A stretch of 27,388 nt of DNA from Candidatus Peregrinibacteria bacterium (GCA_016927155.1 JAFGNE010000055.1:1-27388), one strand, 5' to 3'; positions 6,801 through 14,239 are shown, numbered from the stretch's first letter. The notes: generated by a model not told the origin, from the sequence alone. Numbers and translations are program-made.

Positions 6801-7145
6801 ATGAGAGTCAAAGCTAACGATAAAATATTGGTCATTGCCGGCAAGTACAAAGGTAAAACCGGCAAAGTGATGCGCGTGTATAAAAAAACGGAAAAAATTA
6901 CCGTGGAAGGCGTGAACGTGCGCACTAAACACATTAAGAAAACTTCCACGCACGCGGGCCAAAAAATCAAATACGAAGCCCCCTTCTCCGTTTCCAACGC
7001 CATGGTGGTGTGCCCGAATTGCGAAAAGGCCACGCGCGTCGCTTACAAGATCCCCAAAGAGGGCACCAAGTTCCGTGTCTGCAAAAAATGCGGCGAGTCC
7101 CTTGAACAAGCCGTCGCCAAAATTGAAAAGAAGAAGAAAGCTTAA
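6801..7145 (+). CDS. rplX: 50S ribosomal protein uL24, zinc-ribbon form
   Basis: Assembly initiator that binds the 5' end of 23S rRNA. The KOW motif covers about residues 5-35 (GKYKGKTGKVMRVYKK). Four cysteines, 71, 74, 94 and 97 (CPNC and CKKC), form a zinc ribbon of the C+ type. Length is 114, slightly longer than the usual 100-105 because of a short basic C-terminus. Position between rplN and rplE is canonical. Confidence 0.98.
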   Translation: MRVKANDKILVIAGKYKGKTGKVMRVYKKTEKITVEGVNVRTKHIKKTSTHAGQKIKYEAPFSVSNAMVVCPNCEKATRVAYKIPKEGTKFRVCKKCGESLEQAVAKIEKKKKA

Positions 7146-7171
7146 CCTAAACTTTTTAATACCGTATTCCC

Positions 7172-7708
7172 ATGTCTTTCCAGGAAACTTTTAAAACCCA
7201 GATCGCCCCCACTCTCCAAAAAGAGTTCAACCTTCCCAGCCGTATGGCCGTCCCCCGAGTGACAGCCGTTAAAGTCCATGTGGGCATAGGGAGCCTCCTT
7301 AAAAAGACGAAAGACTATTCCGATGTCATTTCCAATATCGCCAAAATCGCCGGCCAAAAACCCGTGGTTACCAAAGCAAAAAAGGCTATTTCGAATTTCA
7401 AGCTGCGCGAAGGGATGCCCGTTGGTATCATGGTCACGCTGCGGGGCAACCGCATGTACGAATTTCTGTATCGCCTCGTCAATATCGCCCTTCCGCGCGT
7501 GCGCGATTTCAGGGGCCTTTCCCCCAAGGCTTTTGATGGCCATGGCAATTACACGATCGGCTTTAAGGAAGCCATTGTTTTTCCGGAAATCAACCCGGAT
7601 GACGTGCTTAATGTCCATGGCATGCAGATCACTATCGTCACCACTGCCGGCGACGATCAAAAAGGCCGCGCCCTCCTCACGCACCTTGGATTCCCCTTTA
7701 AAAAATAA
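7172..7708 (+). CDS. rplE: 50S ribosomal protein uL5
   Basis: Binds 5S rRNA and forms bridge B1b contacting P-site tRNA. It has 178 residues, normal. Recognised by VPRVTAVKVHVGIG, AGQKPVVTKAKKAISNFKLREG, GNRMYEFLYRLVNIALPRVRDFRGL and the late GMQITIVTTAGDD. Between rplX and rpsN as in the spc operon. Confidence 0.98.
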   Translation: MSFQETFKTQIAPTLQKEFNLPSRMAVPRVTAVKVHVGIGSLLKKTKDYSDVISNIAKIAGQKPVVTKAKKAISNFKLREGMPVGIMVTLRGNRMYEFLYRLVNIALPRVRDFRGLSPKAFDGHGNYTIGFKEAIVFPEINPDDVLNVHGMQITIVTTAGDDQKGRALLTHLGFPFKK

Positions 7709-7736
7709 TTTATCCATTTTTTAACCTGTTATTTCT

Positions 7737-7961
7737 ATGGCCCGAACCGCCCTTGTTGTTAAGACCGCACGGATGAAACGGAAATACCTTCAGTCGCTTG
7801 CCCGCGGGAAGAAAATGAAGAAATGGACCCGCGTGTACAACCGCTGCAAACTTTGCGGGCGCGGCCACGGGTATATGCGCATGTTTGATGTCTGCCGTAT
7901 CTGCTTCCGGGAACTCGCTTCCCGCGGGGAGATTATGGGCGTTAAAAAATCCAGCTGGTAA
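7737..7961 (+). CDS. rpsN: 30S ribosomal protein uS14, zinc form with internal extension
   Basis: Small-subunit head protein. It is the zinc-binding (type Z) form: Cys37, Cys40, Cys53 and Cys56 in CKLC and CRIC, followed by FRELASRGEI and the usual GVKKSSW end. The common type Z protein has 61 residues with its first Cys at 24. This one has 74, with about 13 extra basic residues between the N-terminal arm and the first Cys (residues about 12-30, rich in Lys and Arg). That makes it intermediate in length between the short and long forms. Confidence 0.96.
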   Translation: MARTALVVKTARMKRKYLQSLARGKKMKKWTRVYNRCKLCGRGHGYMRMFDVCRICFRELASRGEIMGVKKSSW

Positions 7962-7999
7962 CGGTTTTTACCTTTTTGAAATTTAATTTTTTCATTGTT

Positions 8000-8383
8000 A
8001 TGACTACCGATCCGATCGCCGATTTGCTCACCCGCATACGGAATGCCACAAGTGCCAGGCAGTCTACAGTCCGGGTGCCCCATTCCCGAATGAAGATGGC
8101 TATCCTGGCCGTGCTTAAACAACGCCATTTTGTGGATGACTTTAAGTTGGAAAAGCAAGGAGCGTTCAGTGAAATCACCCTCACGCTGAATCCGCGGAAA
8201 AAAATCACGAACCTCACCCGCGCCAGCAAGCCCGGCCAAAGGCTTTATAAAAAGAAAGAGGATTTAAAACCCCTGATGAGCGGTTACGGAATTTCCATCG
8301 TTTCCACGTCCAAGGGGGTCATGACCGGCGAAGACGCCCGCAAGCAGGGGATCGGCGGTGAGCTCCTCTGTGAAATCTGGTAA
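8000..8383 (+). CDS. rpsH: 30S ribosomal protein uS8
   Basis: Primary 16S rRNA binder and, in E. coli, translational repressor of the spc operon. The ATG at 8000 gives MTTDPIADLLTRIRNA, the canonical start, and 127 residues; an upstream in-frame ATG at 7976 would add eight hydrophobic residues unlike the family and is rejected. The C-terminal signature STSKGVMTGEDARKQGIGGE is present. The leader is T-rich without a Shine-Dalgarno. Confidence 0.97.
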   Translation: MTTDPIADLLTRIRNATSARQSTVRVPHSRMKMAILAVLKQRHFVDDFKLEKQGAFSEITLTLNPRKKITNLTRASKPGQRLYKKKEDLKPLMSGYGISIVSTSKGVMTGEDARKQGIGGELLCEIW

Positions 8384-8401
8384 TTTTCTAATTTTCTAAT
8401 C
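8381..8401. repeat. 8-bp tandem repeat TAATTTTC in the rpsH-rplF spacer
   Basis: TAATTTTC at 8381-8388, TAATTTTC at 8389-8396 and partial TAATC at 8397-8401. The first copy begins with the rpsH stop codon itself. Confidence 0.8.
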
Positions 8402-8410
8402 AGAACAACC

Positions 8411-8965
8411 ATGTCCCGTCTCGGAAAAAGACTTATCTCGGTCCCCAAAGGGGTTGAAATCACCCTTACCGCCGATTCCGTTACAGTGAAAGGCCCGAAA
8501 GGCGAACTCCATTTTCCCTTGTCGGCCTATGTTACGGTCACCCAGGCCGATTCTGTGCTTAAAGTGCGCCAAAAAGGTGATGATTCACGCGCTTCCAGTT
8601 TTCAGGGGCTTACCCGCATGATGCTTTCCAACATGATCCAGGGTGTCACGTCCGGATTTGAGAGAAAATTGGAGATTACCGGCGTCGGTTTCCGCGCCCA
8701 GGTCAGCGGCCAGAAGATCACACTAAATCTCGGTTTCAGCCACCCCATCGTCTTTGAAGCGCCTAAAGGGGTGAAGCTGGAAATGGATAAGGAGCAGAAA
8801 AATATCATTATTGTTTCCGGTATCGATAAGCAGGCGGTGGGCCAGGCGGCCGCGAACATACGCGGTTACAAACCCCCGGAACCTTATAAAGGAAAAGGTA
8901 TTCATTACCTTGGCGAACACATTGTCCGCAAAGCAGGCAAGGCCGCAGCCGGATCCAAAGAATAA
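8411..8965 (+). CDS. rplF: 50S ribosomal protein uL6
   Basis: Two-domain protein near the sarcin-ricin loop and translation factor site. It has 184 residues, normal. Motifs are MSRLGKRLISVPKGVEI, VTVKGPKGELHFPL, the domain-2 start ITGVGFRAQVSGQKITLNLGFSHP and the C-terminal ANIRGYKPPEPYKGKGIHYLGEHIVRK block (residues about 150-175). The start is preceded by CAGAACAACC, with no Shine-Dalgarno. Confidence 0.98.
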   Translation: MSRLGKRLISVPKGVEITLTADSVTVKGPKGELHFPLSAYVTVTQADSVLKVRQKGDDSRASSFQGLTRMMLSNMIQGVTSGFERKLEITGVGFRAQVSGQKITLNLGFSHPIVFEAPKGVKLEMDKEQKNIIIVSGIDKQAVGQAAANIRGYKPPEPYKGKGIHYLGEHIVRKAGKAAAGSKE

Positions 8966-9006
8966 CCTACAATTTAATCTATTATTTTTCATTTGTCATT
9001 TACCCT

Positions 9007-9351
9007 ATGAAACTCAGTAAACCCCAAAAAAGAATCCGCCGGCACGCCCGTATCCGTTCCCGCGTTGCAGGAACGGCTTATTGCCCCCGCCTTGCCGTTT
9101 ACCGGAGCCTGAAAGGCATTTACGCCCAGCTTATCGATGACCTTAATGGCCAAATCCTGGTTTCCAGTTCCAGCTTGAAGATGAAAAAGAGCTCCAAAAC
9201 AGATTTGGCCAAAGAAGTCGGCAAAGATTTGGCTAAAAAAGCCATGGAAAAGAACATCAAAACCTGCGTTTTTGACCGTGGCGGCTTCCTGTACCACGGC
9301 CGCGTGAAAGCGCTGGCTGAAGGCGCGCGGGAGGGGGGATTGCAGTTTTAA
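9007..9351 (+). CDS. rplR: 50S ribosomal protein uL18
   Basis: 5S rRNA-binding protein that works with L5. It has 114 residues, normal. Recognised by RRHARIRSRVAGTAYCPRLAVYRS near the N-terminus, YAQLIDD, and FDRGGFLYHGRVKALAEGAREGG at the C-terminus. Between rplF and rpsE. Its TAA stop lies inside a TTTTAAA tandem repeat. Confidence 0.98.
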   Translation: MKLSKPQKRIRRHARIRSRVAGTAYCPRLAVYRSLKGIYAQLIDDLNGQILVSSSSLKMKKSSKTDLAKEVGKDLAKKAMEKNIKTCVFDRGGFLYHGRVKALAEGAREGGLQF

Positions 9352-9366
9352 ATTTTAAATTTTAAA
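9346..9366. repeat. 7-bp tandem repeat TTTTAAA in the rplR-rpsE spacer
   Basis: Three perfect copies of TTTTAAA (9346-9352, 9353-9359, 9360-9366). The first copy contains the rplR stop codon. Confidence 0.85.
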
Positions 9367-9383
9367 TTCCAAATTTTCATTAC

Positions 9384-9956
9384 ATGGCTAAGAATTTCCA
9401 AAGGGCTAAGGCCCACATTGCCGAGCAGAAAGAATTTGATGAGGAAACCCTCCAGATCGACCGTGTGACCCGCGTGGTCAAGGGCGGGCGCCGCCTGCGT
9501 TTCCGCTGCACGGTTGCGGTAGGGGACAGGAAAGGCCGCGTCGGCCTTGGGATCGGCAAAGCTTCCGAGGTGGCTATCGGCATCAAGAAAGCCATTGTCC
9601 AGGCCAAAAAAAATGTCATTCGTGTCCCAATCGTTCCCGGTGATACCATCCCCCACCCTGTAAAATTCAAGTACAAGGCCGCCCGCCTCATGATGATGCC
9701 TGCCGCTCCCGGTACCGGCGTCATTGCCGGCGGGGCTCTCAGGAAGATACTGAACCTGGCAGGGGTTAAAAATATCCTCAGCAAGGATTTCGGTTCGCGT
9801 AATATCCTCGTCACGGCCCAGGCTTCTATCATGGCGCTGAAACAGTTGCGTCCCTCCAAGCGCACGGCCAAACCCGCCGCTCCCGCCGCCGCTGCCAAGC
9901 CGGAAGAAAATAACAAGAAAGAAGAGGGGGAAAAAGAGAATCAGAATAAAAAATAG
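9384..9956 (+). CDS. rpsE: 30S ribosomal protein uS5 with charged tail
   Basis: Decoding-fidelity protein of the mRNA entry side. It has 190 residues against about 165 in E. coli. The core is complete: VTRVVKGGRRLRFRCTVAVGD, GLGIGKASEVAIGIKKA, IPHPVKFKYKAARLMMMPA and PGTGVIAGGALRKILNLAGV. The excess is a C-terminal tail of about 30 residues, first Ala/Pro/Lys then Glu/Asn/Lys, probably disordered. The next gene is rplO; rpmD, normally between them, is absent. Confidence 0.97.
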   Translation: MAKNFQRAKAHIAEQKEFDEETLQIDRVTRVVKGGRRLRFRCTVAVGDRKGRVGLGIGKASEVAIGIKKAIVQAKKNVIRVPIVPGDTIPHPVKFKYKAARLMMMPAAPGTGVIAGGALRKILNLAGVKNILSKDFGSRNILVTAQASIMALKQLRPSKRTAKPAAPAAAAKPEENNKKEEGEKENQNKK

Positions 9957-10013
9957 CCCGTGTACGCGTAGCCTATCCGTTACGCTTTCACGTTACACTT
10001 AATCGATTCCATT

Positions 10014-10448
10014 ATGCTTCACCAATTGAAACCTAAATCGGGCGCCACCACCAAGGGCAAACGCCTGGGCCGCGGCGATTCCGCCGGCGGAGGTTCTTTT
10101 TGCGGCCGCGGCTGCAAAGGGCAAGGTGCCCGCAAAAGCGGCAACGTGCGTCCCGGCTTTGAAGGCGGGCAAACGCCCCTCGTCATGCGCCTGCCCAAAT
10201 TGCGCGGATTTAAAAATGTTAATAAGGTCATTTATCAGATCGTAAACGTCCGTGACCTTAATCTGTTCAAAGACGGCGAGGAAGTGAGCATTGAGACGCT
10301 TCTCGAAAAACGCCTTATCCACAAGAAAGGCATTCCCGTGAAGATTTTGGGTGACGGGAAACTGGCCAGGAAAGTTTCGGTCAAAGTGCAGAAAGTTTCC
10401 ACTTCCGCCAGGGCGAAAATCAATGCTGCCGGCGGGAAAATTATTTAA
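10014..10448 (+). CDS. rplO: 50S ribosomal protein uL15
   Basis: Late-assembly protein binding 23S rRNA and 5S-side proteins. It has 144 residues, normal. The glycine-rich N-terminus KRLGRGDSAGGGSFCGRGCKGQGARKSG (residues about 16-43), GFEGGQTPLVMRLPKLRGFKN and a C-terminal domain ending SARAKINAAGGKI are diagnostic. A 57-base spacer separates it from rpsE, too short to hide an L30 gene of about 180 bases. Confidence 0.98.
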   Translation: MLHQLKPKSGATTKGKRLGRGDSAGGGSFCGRGCKGQGARKSGNVRPGFEGGQTPLVMRLPKLRGFKNVNKVIYQIVNVRDLNLFKDGEEVSIETLLEKRLIHKKGIPVKILGDGKLARKVSVKVQKVSTSARAKINAAGGKII

Positions 10449-10459
10449 TTTGGCCTTTC

Positions 10460-11758
10460 ATGTTCAAATATCTCCATCAAATCTGGCAGTCACCCACCCT
10501 CAGGAAAAAAATCCTGTTCACGCTTTTTATCCTCCTTATTTTCCGCATCGCGGCCCATATCAGCCTGCCCTATGTTAACCCGCAGGCGCTGGCCCGTATT
10601 TTTGAACAGAACACTTTGCTCGGCGTCTTTTCGGCCCTCACCGGCGGCAGCATGGAAAATTTTTCCATCGTCCTCATGGGCCTTTCGCCCTATATCAACG
10701 CTTCCATCATCATCCAGCTGATGACCATCGTCATTCCCAAGCTGGAGACTATGTCCAAAGAGGGTATGGAAGGCCGTAAAAAACTAAACCAGTATACCCG
10801 CCTTCTTACCGTCCCCCTCGCTTTCCTGCAGTCTTACGGCATGGTGATCATCCTCAACCAAAGCGCCCAGGGGCAGCTCATCCCTAATGTGGAGAAATGG
10901 GGCGTCATCCTGCCGATTATGGTCATTGTCACGACGGGCACCTTGTTCATTATGTGGCTTGGCGAATTGATTACGGAAAAAGGCATCGGTAACGGCATTT
11001 CCATCCTCATTTTTGCCGGTATCGTTTCCGGTATGCCGCCCGTTATGGGCCGTATGCTTGGCCTCGCCCAGAGCGGCGATACCACCAAAATGTCCTATTT
11101 TGTAGGTTTTCTGGTGCTGACAATCCTCATGCTTATTTTTGTCGTGCTCATTTCTGAAGGGCATCGCAAAATTCCCATCACGTATGCTACACGGGCCACA
11201 GGCGGCAAAGGGGAAAAAGCGTCGCTTCCCATCCGGGTTAACCAGGCGGGCATGATCCCCATTATTTTCGCCATTTCCATCATGACGTTTCCTTCCGTGA
11301 TGGCGCAGTTTTTTAACGCTTCGGCGTCCGAATACCTCAAAAAAACCGCCAGCCTTATCCTCAAATACTTCAATGCCAGCAATCCAACCTACGCTTACCT
11401 GGTTTTTTATTTCCTGCTTATTGTCGCTTTCACGTATTTTTACGTGGGCGTCACATTTAACCCCGATCAGGTGGCCGAAAATATCCAAAAACGCGGCGGG
11501 TTTATCCCCGGCATGCGCCCCGGCAGGCAAACCGCCGATTACCTGGGCAAAGTTTCCAATGCCATGAACCTGTTTGGCGGCGTATTTATCGCCATTGTGG
11601 CGGTTGTTCCTATCCTTTTCAGCAAATACACTCCCCTTTCCACGGGCGATATGCTTATCAGCGGGTCCGGGCTCATCATCGTTGTCGGTGTTGTGCTGGA
11701 TCTCGTCCGCCAGGTGGACGCCCAGCTTGTGATGCACGATTACGAAAAACTTTATTAA
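10460..11758 (+). CDS. secY: Protein translocase subunit SecY
   Basis: Pore-forming subunit of the SecYEG translocon in the cytoplasmic membrane. It has 432 residues, the family length, with about ten hydrophobic segments spread over the chain. Recognised by SPYINASIIIQLM in TM2, a cytoplasmic loop with LNQYTRLLTVPLAFLQ, GNGISILIFAGIVSGMP, and the C5 loop GGFIPGMRPGRQTADYL that contacts SecA and ribosomes. It follows rplO by 11 bases, its conserved site. The leader has no Shine-Dalgarno. Confidence 0.98.
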   Translation: MFKYLHQIWQSPTLRKKILFTLFILLIFRIAAHISLPYVNPQALARIFEQNTLLGVFSALTGGSMENFSIVLMGLSPYINASIIIQLMTIVIPKLETMSKEGMEGRKKLNQYTRLLTVPLAFLQSYGMVIILNQSAQGQLIPNVEKWGVILPIMVIVTTGTLFIMWLGELITEKGIGNGISILIFAGIVSGMPPVMGRMLGLAQSGDTTKMSYFVGFLVLTILMLIFVVLISEGHRKIPITYATRATGGKGEKASLPIRVNQAGMIPIIFAISIMTFPSVMAQFFNASASEYLKKTASLILKYFNASNPTYAYLVFYFLLIVAFTYFYVGVTFNPDQVAENIQKRGGFIPGMRPGRQTADYLGKVSNAMNLFGGVFIAIVAVVPILFSKYTPLSTGDMLISGSGLIIVVGVVLDLVRQVDAQLVMHDYEKLY

Positions 11759-11761
11759 TAA

Positions 11762-11796
11762 CGTGTTCCGTGAATTCTCACGAATGACGGAACGCG
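11762..11796 (+). promoter_or_regulatory. Hairpin between secY and adk
   Basis: GTTCCGT (11765-11771) is perfectly complementary to ACGGAAC (11787-11793). The stem extends to 11762/11796 with one wobble, giving 10 bp around a 15-base loop. It ends 8 bases before the adk ATG at 11805 and could control adk translation. No T-run follows, so it is not a standard terminator. Confidence 0.55.
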
Positions 11797-11804
11797 CCCA
11801 AAGT

Positions 11805-12446
11805 ATGGATATCATTTTGTTCGGAATGCAAGGTTCAGGCAAGGGTACGCAAGGCAAGATTTTGGCTGAGCGGTACCACTTGAAGGTTTTTGATATGGGC
11901 GATTCCCTCCGGCAAATGATCGCTTCGGGCAGTCCGCTGGGGCTTAAAATCAAAAGCATTGTGGAAAGCGGAAATTTAGTGGATGACGGAACAATCATGC
12001 AGGTCGTGGAAAATTTCCTGCAGGGCGTTCCCGCAGAGACCCCTGTCCTTTTCGACGGCATCCCCCGTACCCCCGACCAGGCGGAAAAATTGCTTGCCCT
12101 CCTGAAAGGGCACAACCGTGACGCGTTCGCGCTCCACATTAAAATTTCCGAAAAAGAGGCCATCAAACGGCTTACCCAGCGCCGTGTTTGTCCGGTCTGT
12201 AAAGAAATTTATCCCGCTTTTTATAAGGGCAACGTCTGCGCCAAAGACAGTAGCCCGCTTATCGTTCGGCAAGATGACACCAATCTGGAAAGCATCAAAA
12301 CCCGGCTGGATAATTATGAACATTCGACCATGCCCGTCATCAAGCATTTTTACCAGACGGACCACCTCATAGAGGTTGACGGCGAACAGTCCATTCCCGA
12401 TGTGACGGAAGAAATGATCGACAAGGCCGGCTATCTTTTTTCATAA
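11805..12446 (+). CDS. adk: Adenylate kinase
   Basis: Converts ATP and AMP to two ADP in the cytosol. I chose ATG 11805, which gives MDIILFGMQGSGKGTQ, the family start with the P-loop at 7-15; a GTG at 11763 would add 14 residues unlike the family and falls in a hairpin. Length is 213. The LID carries Cys129, Cys132, Cys145 and Asp148, a zinc site of the Cys3Asp kind known in Bacillus, but with 12 rather than 16 residues between the second and third ligands. The usual TGD of the AMP site reads MGD (position 31) and DGFPRT reads DGIPRT, so it is divergent. Confidence 0.95.
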   Translation: MDIILFGMQGSGKGTQGKILAERYHLKVFDMGDSLRQMIASGSPLGLKIKSIVESGNLVDDGTIMQVVENFLQGVPAETPVLFDGIPRTPDQAEKLLALLKGHNRDAFALHIKISEKEAIKRLTQRRVCPVCKEIYPAFYKGNVCAKDSSPLIVRQDDTNLESIKTRLDNYEHSTMPVIKHFYQTDHLIEVDGEQSIPDVTEEMIDKAGYLFS

Positions 12447-12453
12447 CCGTTTT

Positions 12454-12510
12454 CGGATGGGGCATCCGGCGAACAGTCCGCTGTTCGCAAGCAAAACAGC
12501 CATCCGTTTG
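12454..12510 (+). promoter_or_regulatory. Competing RNA folds between adk and map
   Basis: Three pairings are possible. (1) CGGATG 12454-12459 with CATCCG 12463-12468. (2) GCGAACAG 12469-12476 with CTGTTCGC 12481-12488, perfect with a 4-base loop. (3) CGGATGG 12454-12460 with CCATCCG 12500-12506, followed directly by GTTTGTTTTT, like a terminator reaching the map start codon. Pairings 1 and 3 exclude each other, as in an attenuator. Function is inferred only from shape. Confidence 0.5.
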
Positions 12511-12515
12511 TTTTT

Positions 12516-13268
12516 ATGGGACGAATACCGATCAAAACTTCGGAAGAACTGCAGGCTATGCGCGAAGGGGGCGTTATTTTAAAAGAGGTTTTGGATGCCA
12601 TGGAAAGGGCCGTACGGCCCGGAATATCCACTTTAGAGCTTGATAAACTAGCAGAAAGCCTGATTTTACGCCATGCCGGCGCCCGGCCCGGCTTTAAAGG
12701 GTATCACGGCTATCCGGCCACGCTTTGCACCTCAATCAATGAAGAAGTGGTCCATGGGATCCCTTCGGCTGACCGTATTTTAAAAGAGGGGGATATCATC
12801 GGGGTGGATTGCGGTGTCCTTTACAAAGGTTTTTATACCGACGCCTGCCGCACGTTTTTGATTGGCGCCGTTACGCCGGAGGTCTCTTATTTTGTTAAGA
12901 TTACCAAAAAATCCCTTCAGGAGGCCCTGAAAGCCGTTAAAGCCGGCGCCTATGTGGGCGATATTTCCGCTGTTATCCAAAAAATTCTGGAAATGTACGG
13001 CTTTTCACCGGTCATTGAATGTACAGGGCATGGGGTAGGCCGCGCCCTTCATGAAGAACCTGAAATTCTTAACGCGGGCGTAAAAGGGACGGGGCCGCAA
13101 TTAAAAGCAGGCATGACCTTGGCCATTGAACCGATTGCTTCCATGGGGACGGGGGAAGTGGAAACGCTTGGTGACAAGTGGACGATCGTTACCGCGGACG
13201 GCGCTCTTTCCGCCCATTTTGAGCATACGGTTGCGGTAACAGAAAAAGGGCATGAGATTATTGTTTAA
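12516..13268 (+). CDS. map: Methionine aminopeptidase, type I
   Basis: Removes the initiator Met from nascent proteins. It has 250 residues. The five metal ligands match the family: Asp98, Asp109, His172, Glu205 and Glu236; His80 corresponds to the catalytic His79 of E. coli. Motifs are GYPATLCTSINEEVVHGIP, GVDCG, TDACRTF, CTGHGVGRALHEEP, AIEP and FEHTVAVT. There is no N-terminal zinc-finger extension. The start codon is directly preceded by a T-run without a Shine-Dalgarno, next to the adk-map RNA structure. Confidence 0.98.
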   Translation: MGRIPIKTSEELQAMREGGVILKEVLDAMERAVRPGISTLELDKLAESLILRHAGARPGFKGYHGYPATLCTSINEEVVHGIPSADRILKEGDIIGVDCGVLYKGFYTDACRTFLIGAVTPEVSYFVKITKKSLQEALKAVKAGAYVGDISAVIQKILEMYGFSPVIECTGHGVGRALHEEPEILNAGVKGTGPQLKAGMTLAIEPIASMGTGEVETLGDKWTIVTADGALSAHFEHTVAVTEKGHEIIV

Positions 13269-13389
13269 ATATTATTTTAAAATAAAATTATTTTTTTGCA
13301 ATACAAAATTTTAAGTTTTTGAAATTCCCTTTGCGTCACATAGTGTGATTGTGTACACTAATCCCGCTTGTGTTTTTCTAAGTGAATCT
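13269..13389. other. AT-rich gap between map and infA
   Basis: 121 bases, strongly AT-rich in the first half, with a perfect palindrome TTATTTTAAAATAA at 13272-13285 and a T-run at 13291-13297 that together might weakly terminate transcription. The second half holds the candidate infA promoter. The break suggests infA-rpsI can be transcribed separately from the upstream genes. Confidence 0.5.
13331..13359 (+). promoter_or_regulatory. Candidate promoter for infA-rpmJ-rpsM operon
   Basis: TTGCGT (13331-13336), a 17-base spacer, then TACACT (13354-13359). Both boxes match the housekeeping consensus at 4 of 6 positions. The start point would be near 13366, about 24 bases before the infA ATG. The small dyad CACATAGTGTG lies in the spacer. 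Confidence 0.45.
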
Positions 13390-13638
13390 ATGGCCAAAGA
13401 AGTCATTGAGGTAGAAGGAAAAATTTTGGAATGCCTCTCCAACGCCACCTTCCGCGTGCAACTCATAGATGGTAATTACCAGGGGCATACCATTTTAGCC
13501 CACATTTCCGGGAAAATCCGGATGAATTACATTCGTATCCTTCCCGGCGATATCGTAACGGTTGAAATGACCCCATACGATCTCTCCAAGGGCCGCATCA
13601 CTTATCGCCATCCAACACCAAAACCAACTGAATTTTAA
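13390..13638 (+). CDS. infA: Translation initiation factor IF-1
   Basis: Binds the 30S A site during initiation. The ATG at 13390 gives MAKEVIEVEGKILECLSN, the family start; an upstream GTG frame from 13345 adds 15 unrelated residues across the putative promoter and is rejected. It has 82 residues against the usual 72, the excess being a Pro-rich C-terminal tail after GRITYRH. The OB-fold core (ATFRVQL, HISGKIRMNYIRILPGD) is intact. Confidence 0.96.
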   Translation: MAKEVIEVEGKILECLSNATFRVQLIDGNYQGHTILAHISGKIRMNYIRILPGDIVTVEMTPYDLSKGRITYRHPTPKPTEF

Positions 13639-13657
13639 GTTTTAACCCGGTTTTCCC

Positions 13658-13774
13658 ATGAAAGTCCGAGCTTCTGTGAAGAAAATATGCGAATACTGCC
13701 GCATCATCCGCAGAAAAGGCGTTGTCCGGGTTATTTGCCCGCGCTCCAAAAAACATAAACAGCGCCAAGGTTAA
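13658..13774 (+). CDS. rpmJ: 50S ribosomal protein bL36, zinc form
   Basis: A 38-codon gene found by reading the infA-rpsM gap. The protein begins MKVRASVKKICEYC and carries Cys11, Cys14, Cys27 and His33, the CCCH zinc site of the C+ form. L36 binds 23S rRNA near the L7/L12 stalk base. It stands 19 bases after infA and 45 before rpsM, the standard infA-rpmJ-rpsM order. The ATG follows TTTTCCC, with no Shine-Dalgarno. Confidence 0.97.
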   Translation: MKVRASVKKICEYCRIIRRKGVVRVICPRSKKHKQRQG

Positions 13775-13819
13775 CCGCTTACGCGGATTTTTCTTTTAAC
13801 ATTTTTCATTTCAATCTCC

Positions 13820-14200
13820 ATGGCACGTATCGCAGGAATCAATCTTCCCAAAAATAAGCGCGTTGAAATAGGCCTAACTTATATTTACGGCATTGGCCAT
13901 AGCGCCAGCAAAAAGCTTTTAGAGAGCCTTCGCATTAATCCGGATGCCAAAGTTGAGGCCCTTTCCCCTGAGGAGGAGCAAAAAATCCGCGAAGCCATTG
14001 GCAAACTTGTGGTGGAAGGCGATTTAAGGCGCCTTGTGGCCGGTAATATCAAGCGCTTGCAGGAAATCGGCACTTATCGCGGTTTCCGCCACCGTCGCAG
14101 GCTTCCCGCAAGGGGGCAGCGCACCAAAACCAATGCCCGCACCAAACGCGGCAAACGCGTTACTATGGGCAGCGGCAAGGTGAAAGAGCAGAAAAAATAA
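13820..14200 (+). CDS. rpsM: 30S ribosomal protein uS13
   Basis: Head protein contacting P-site tRNA and the L5 bridge. It has 126 residues. The N-terminus ARIAGINLPKNKRVEIGLTYIYGIG, the IGTYRGFRHRRRLPARGQRTKTNARTKRG block (residues about 84-112) and the basic tail are typical. The tail after that block is about ten residues longer than in E. coli. Confidence 0.98.
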   Translation: MARIAGINLPKNKRVEIGLTYIYGIGHSASKKLLESLRINPDAKVEALSPEEEQKIREAIGKLVVEGDLRRLVAGNIKRLQEIGTYRGFRHRRRLPARGQRTKTNARTKRGKRVTMGSGKVKEQKK

Positions 14201-14239
14201 TTTTACATCCACTTTCTATCATTTCGCATTTTTATTTTT

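Noticed and set aside
7976..7999. Upstream ATG start for rpsH
   Set aside because: It would add eight residues not found in the S8 family; the ATG at 8000 gives the canonical N-terminus.
11763..11804. GTG start for adk
   Set aside because: The 14 added residues are unlike the family and lie in a hairpin; ATG 11805 gives the normal P-loop position.
10784..12166. 460-codon open frame on the minus strand across secY and adk
   Set aside because: It lies antisense to two certain genes, has no recognisable domain, and its length follows from the codon bias of the plus-strand genes.
13345..13389. GTG start for infA
   Set aside because: The added residues fall on the candidate promoter and do not match IF-1.
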